This document shows, in pieces, positions 5,949 through 8,033 of a stretch of DNA of 8,033 bases; within the stretch, counting starts at the first letter, position 1; the number at the start of each line of letters is the position of its first letter. The DNA lies in NCBI GenBank assembly GCA_013375385.1, contig JABXJY010000117.1, positions 1 to 8,033 on the forward strand, given 5' to 3'. The notes beneath the pieces were generated by a model. It had not been told where the DNA came from. It searched no databases and worked only from the letters and a program-made list of their open reading frames with translations. The translations under genes and the position numbers were made by a program. The stretch comes from Desulfobacterales bacterium. Lineage in GTDB: Bacteria; Desulfobacterota; DSM-4660; Desulfatiglandales; B25-G16.

Positions 5949-7070
5949 TCACCCTGTAATAGGTGATTTGCTGATGACCTTTTCGGTCTCCTTATCGAAG
6001 AGGTGGACCTTAGAGAGATCGCACACCAGATCTATATTTTCTCCTGCCTTAGCCCGGGTCTTCGGACTGACACACGCGATAATATGATGCATCCCACTTG
6101 CTACCCTCAAGTGTACATTCGCCCCCATGGGCTCCACCATATTAACGGTGGCCTTGATAATACCCTCCTTCTGATCCTTGACAAATTCCCTATCCTCGAT
6201 ATCCTCAGGCCGAAGGCCAAGGATTACCTCTTTTCCAAGAAGATGTGAGAATATCTGCATCCCATCCTTGGTAGCAGATAGGGGAAACTGAAACGATTCC
6301 CCATCCAATAAAATATTCGGTCCATCTTGAACGACCCTGCAATCAATGAAGTTCATTGCAGGACTCCCGATAAATCCTGCAACAAACGTGTTTATTGGAT
6401 GATCATAAACCTCAAGGGGAGCACCTACCTGCTGAATCACTCCCTGATTAATCACCACCACCCGGTCCGCAAGTGTCATTGCCTCCACCTGATCGTGCGT
6501 CACGTAGACCGTTGTGGTCTTCAACCGATCATGTAGATTCCGTATTTCACCGCGCATGCTCACGCGCAACTTGGCATCCAGATTGCTTAAAGGTTCGTCA
6601 AATAAAAATGCCTTCGGTTTTCTGACAATGGCACGTCCCATCGCGACTCTCTGGCTCTGCCCCCCAGATAGCTGCCTCGGTTTCCGGTCGAGAAGCTCAT
6701 CAATCCCTAAAATCGCTGCTGCCTCATGGACCCGCCTATCCATCTCCTCCGCGGAAAACCTCCTCAACTTCAAACCAAATGCCATGTTCATGTATACATT
6801 CATATGGGGATAGAGGGCATAGTTCTGGAAGACCATGGCGATATCTCGGTCTTTGGGTTCCACATAGTTTACTATCTGATCCCCAATGTAAATATAGCCT
6901 TCCGTCATCTCCTCAAGACCCGCGATCAAGCGGAGGATAGTAGATTTGCCGCAGCCGCTCGGACCTACCAGAACGACGAACTCCTGATCCTCGATGGTCA
7001 ACGTTCCATGATCCACGGCCGTGACTGTACCAAATCGCTTCACCACATTCTCAAGCCTTATCTCTGCCAT
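5949..7070 (-). CDS. ABC transporter ATP-binding protein, UgpC/MsmX/MalK class
   Basis: This is a 373-residue cytoplasmic ATPase of a carbohydrate-type (CUT1) ABC importer. In order it has Walker A GPSGCGKST (36-44), the Q-loop Gln82 in MVFQNYALYPHMN, the signature LSGGQSQRVAMGRA (134-147), Walker B AFLFDEP with catalytic Glu159, the D-loop SNLDAKLR, and the switch His192 in YVTHDQVEAMTLADRV. About 130 C-terminal residues, including LGLRPEDI, form the TOBE/OB regulatory domain of this class. Such ATPases energise uptake of sugars or sn-glycerol 3-phosphate, and one may serve several importers. I chose the ATG at 7070, which starts MAEIRLENVVKRFG as in homologues and has GGGGAGG 11 nt upstream. 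An ATG at 7106 would add 12 residues but is preceded by pyrimidine-rich sequence with no ribosome binding site. The gene follows the solute-binding protein gene, separated from it by a strong hairpin. Confidence 0.94.
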   Translation of the reverse strand: MAEIRLENVVKRFGTVTAVDHGTLTIEDQEFVVLVGPSGCGKSTILRLIAGLEEMTEGYIYIGDQIVNYVEPKDRDIAMVFQNYALYPHMNVYMNMAFGLKLRRFSAEEMDRRVHEAAAILGIDELLDRKPRQLSGGQSQRVAMGRAIVRKPKAFLFDEPLSNLDAKLRVSMRGEIRNLHDRLKTTTVYVTHDQVEAMTLADRVVVINQGVIQQVGAPLEVYDHPINTFVAGFIGSPAMNFIDCRVVQDGPNILLDGESFQFPLSATKDGMQIFSHLLGKEVILGLRPEDIEDREFVKDQKEGIIKATVNMVEPMGANVHLRVASGMHHIIACVSPKTRAKAGENIDLVCDLSKVHLFDKETEKVISKSPITG

Positions 7071-7132
7071 TTTGCCGCAAACCTCCCCTTCATACCATGG
7101 GAACATATGCTATAGGGAGAGGAGAAAAATAT

Positions 7133-7173
7133 AAGGGGGAGAAGCTCGGACATGCTGAGAACTACTCCCCCTT
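7133..7173 (-). terminator. Strong bidirectional hairpin between the binding-protein and ATPase genes
   Basis: AAGGGGGAG (7133-7141) pairs perfectly with CTCCCCCTT (7165-7173). The loop contains a second short stem, CTCGG with CTGAG around ACATG (7145-7159, one G-U pair). Read on the minus strand, the hairpin follows the solute-binding protein stop by about 11 nt and leads into the T-rich TTATATTTTT. On the plus strand it is followed by a run of Ts at 7172-7176. In ABC importer operons such hairpins often stabilise or partly terminate the binding-protein transcript, so that the binding protein is made in excess over the ATPase. Confidence 0.75.
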
Positions 7174-7184
7174 TTTGCCTGGCG

Positions 7185-8033
7185 CTACTTCGCTCGCTTT
7201 CTGACGAGCTCCGCAATCTCATCCAGAGCCTTTTTGATGTCCACGTTAGGATCGGCTTCCAGTTTTTCTGCCAGCTTTGAAAAAGGTTTATAGATAATAC
7301 CATCTGCCTTTGTCGCAGGCATTATCAATGCATACTTCATCTGTTCTGCAGCCACTTTATACCTTGGGTGAGTTTCCAAGAACTTCTGGTAGCTTGCCAA
7401 TTCATTGGAGGACTTCCTCGTTGTGACGTAGCCCGTGTTCTCGCTCCAGTAGGCTCCCCACTTGGTATTAGTCACCCACTTTACGAATTCCCAGGTAGCT
7501 GTTTCCCTCTTGGGGTTGGATTTGAACATCCCGATCGATGTCCCTCCCAGGCCCGTGCCGTATTGTTTGTTCTTAGGCAAAAAGGCCACCCTTACGTCGA
7601 AGCGGTCACCGATCTTCTTACCGATCTTTTTCAGGAACCCGGTAGACTGATACATCATGGCAGTTGTTCCCGCGATAAAAAGCTTATTGGTGGCCTTATG
7701 GGTGAGGGGAGGCATGACCTTGTATTTGTGGACCAGATCGGACCAGAACTGGCACGCCTCAACCGCCTCTTGAGAAGTAAAAGCAGGATTTCCCTCGCTG
7801 TCAAAAAGCCTTCCGCCGTTTTGAAGAATGAGGGCATACAGAAAATAATTGGTCGTGGTATGGGTGCCCAAACCCCACTTATCGATTTTACCGTCTCCAT
7901 CCATATCCCGGGTTAATTTCTTTGCATAGGCAACCAGCTCCTCCCAGGTCTTTGGCGGCCTATCTGGATCCAGGCCAACCTCTCTAAACATGTCCGCGTT
8001 GTAATAGAGAAGGGAGTTGCTGACCGCGTTTGG
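7185..8033 (-). CDS. ABC transporter family 1 extracellular solute-binding protein (5' end outside window)
   Basis: The frame stays open to the right edge, so the N-terminus and any signal peptide are missing. The 282 visible residues are roughly the C-terminal two thirds of a family usually 400-450 residues long. Hallmarks of SBP family 1 (sugar and glycerol-phosphate binders) include LLYYNADMFREVGLDP followed by PKTWEELVAYAKKL, a calcium-loop-like DMDGDGKIDKWG (codons about 7872-7907), LQNGGRLFD, GLGGTSIGMFKSN, and ATWEFVKWVTN followed by AYWSENTGYVTTRKS. The last part recalls UgpB-like proteins, but the ligand cannot be assigned from this. The protein would act in the periplasm or as a lipoprotein, delivering solute to an ABC importer that uses the downstream ATPase. 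No permease gene lies between them, so permeases are expected upstream, past 8033. A strong hairpin follows the stop. Confidence 0.92.
   Translation of the reverse strand, partial: PNAVSNSLLYYNADMFREVGLDPDRPPKTWEELVAYAKKLTRDMDGDGKIDKWGLGTHTTTNYFLYALILQNGGRLFDSEGNPAFTSQEAVEACQFWSDLVHKYKVMPPLTHKATNKLFIAGTTAMMYQSTGFLKKIGKKIGDRFDVRVAFLPKNKQYGTGLGGTSIGMFKSNPKRETATWEFVKWVTNTKWGAYWSENTGYVTTRKSSNELASYQKFLETHPRYKVAAEQMKYALIMPATKADGIIYKPFSKLAEKLEADPNVDIKKALDEIAELVRKRAK

Noticed and set aside
7071..7106. An upstream ATG at 7106 for the ABC ATPase.
   Set aside because: It has only pyrimidine-rich sequence before it, and the extra 12 residues do not resemble the family. The ATG at 7070 gives the usual N-terminus.
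7368..7916. A 182-codon plus-strand frame opposite the solute-binding protein gene.
   Set aside because: The opposite strand encodes a well-matched family 1 binding protein. The plus-strand frame shows no recognisable motif or ribosome binding site.

Overview
The window looks like a stretch of bacterial chromosome with moderate GC content. The gene types (a periplasmic-style transglutaminase, a two-gene PhoU-like/PiT phosphate module, a flavodoxin-fold protein with clustered cysteines, an MFS exporter-type carrier and an ABC importer with a family 1 solute-binding protein) would suit a Gram-negative, probably anaerobic lineage such as Desulfobacterota (the old Deltaproteobacteria). That placement is a weak inference from protein style. 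The window contains no rRNA, tRNA or taxonomic marker.

Layout. (1) Positions 3-524, plus strand: the C-terminal part of a transglutaminase-like protein, cut by the window edge. (2) 668-2263, minus strand: a tightly coupled pair, a DUF47/PhoU-like protein followed by a PiT-family phosphate permease. The stop of the first touches the start of the second. (3) 2264-4691: a loosely packed zone. Two separate plus-strand genes, a HAD-family hydrolase (2628-3332) and a cysteine-rich NADPH-dependent FMN reductase/iron-sulfur flavoprotein homologue (3754-4389), sit between gene-free stretches of about 300-420 bp. These stretches hold palindromes, promoter-like sequences and possible gene remnants, one of which resembles the C-terminal helix of a nucleotide-sugar dehydratase. 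(4) 4692-8033, minus strand: a transport cluster read from the right edge, namely an ABC solute-binding protein (5' end outside the window), a strong hairpin, the cognate-type ABC ATPase (UgpC/MsmX/MalK class) and an MFS transporter.

How the genes may work together. The PhoU-like/PiT pair is a standard low-affinity inorganic phosphate uptake unit, with the DUF47 protein as presumed regulator. The solute-binding protein and ATPase are two parts of an importer for a carbohydrate or glycerol-phosphate-like solute. Its permeases are not between them and, if the locus is complete, should lie upstream of the binding protein, beyond position 8033. The MFS gene follows the ATPase at short distance on the same strand and may be co-transcribed.

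I found no CRISPR array, complete insertion sequence, phage gene or clear novel system. Most of the window is ordinary. The features worth a second look are the remnants and palindromes in 2264-4691, the missing second aspartate of the HAD protein, the extra cysteine cluster of the flavoprotein, and the hairpin between the binding-protein and ATPase genes.
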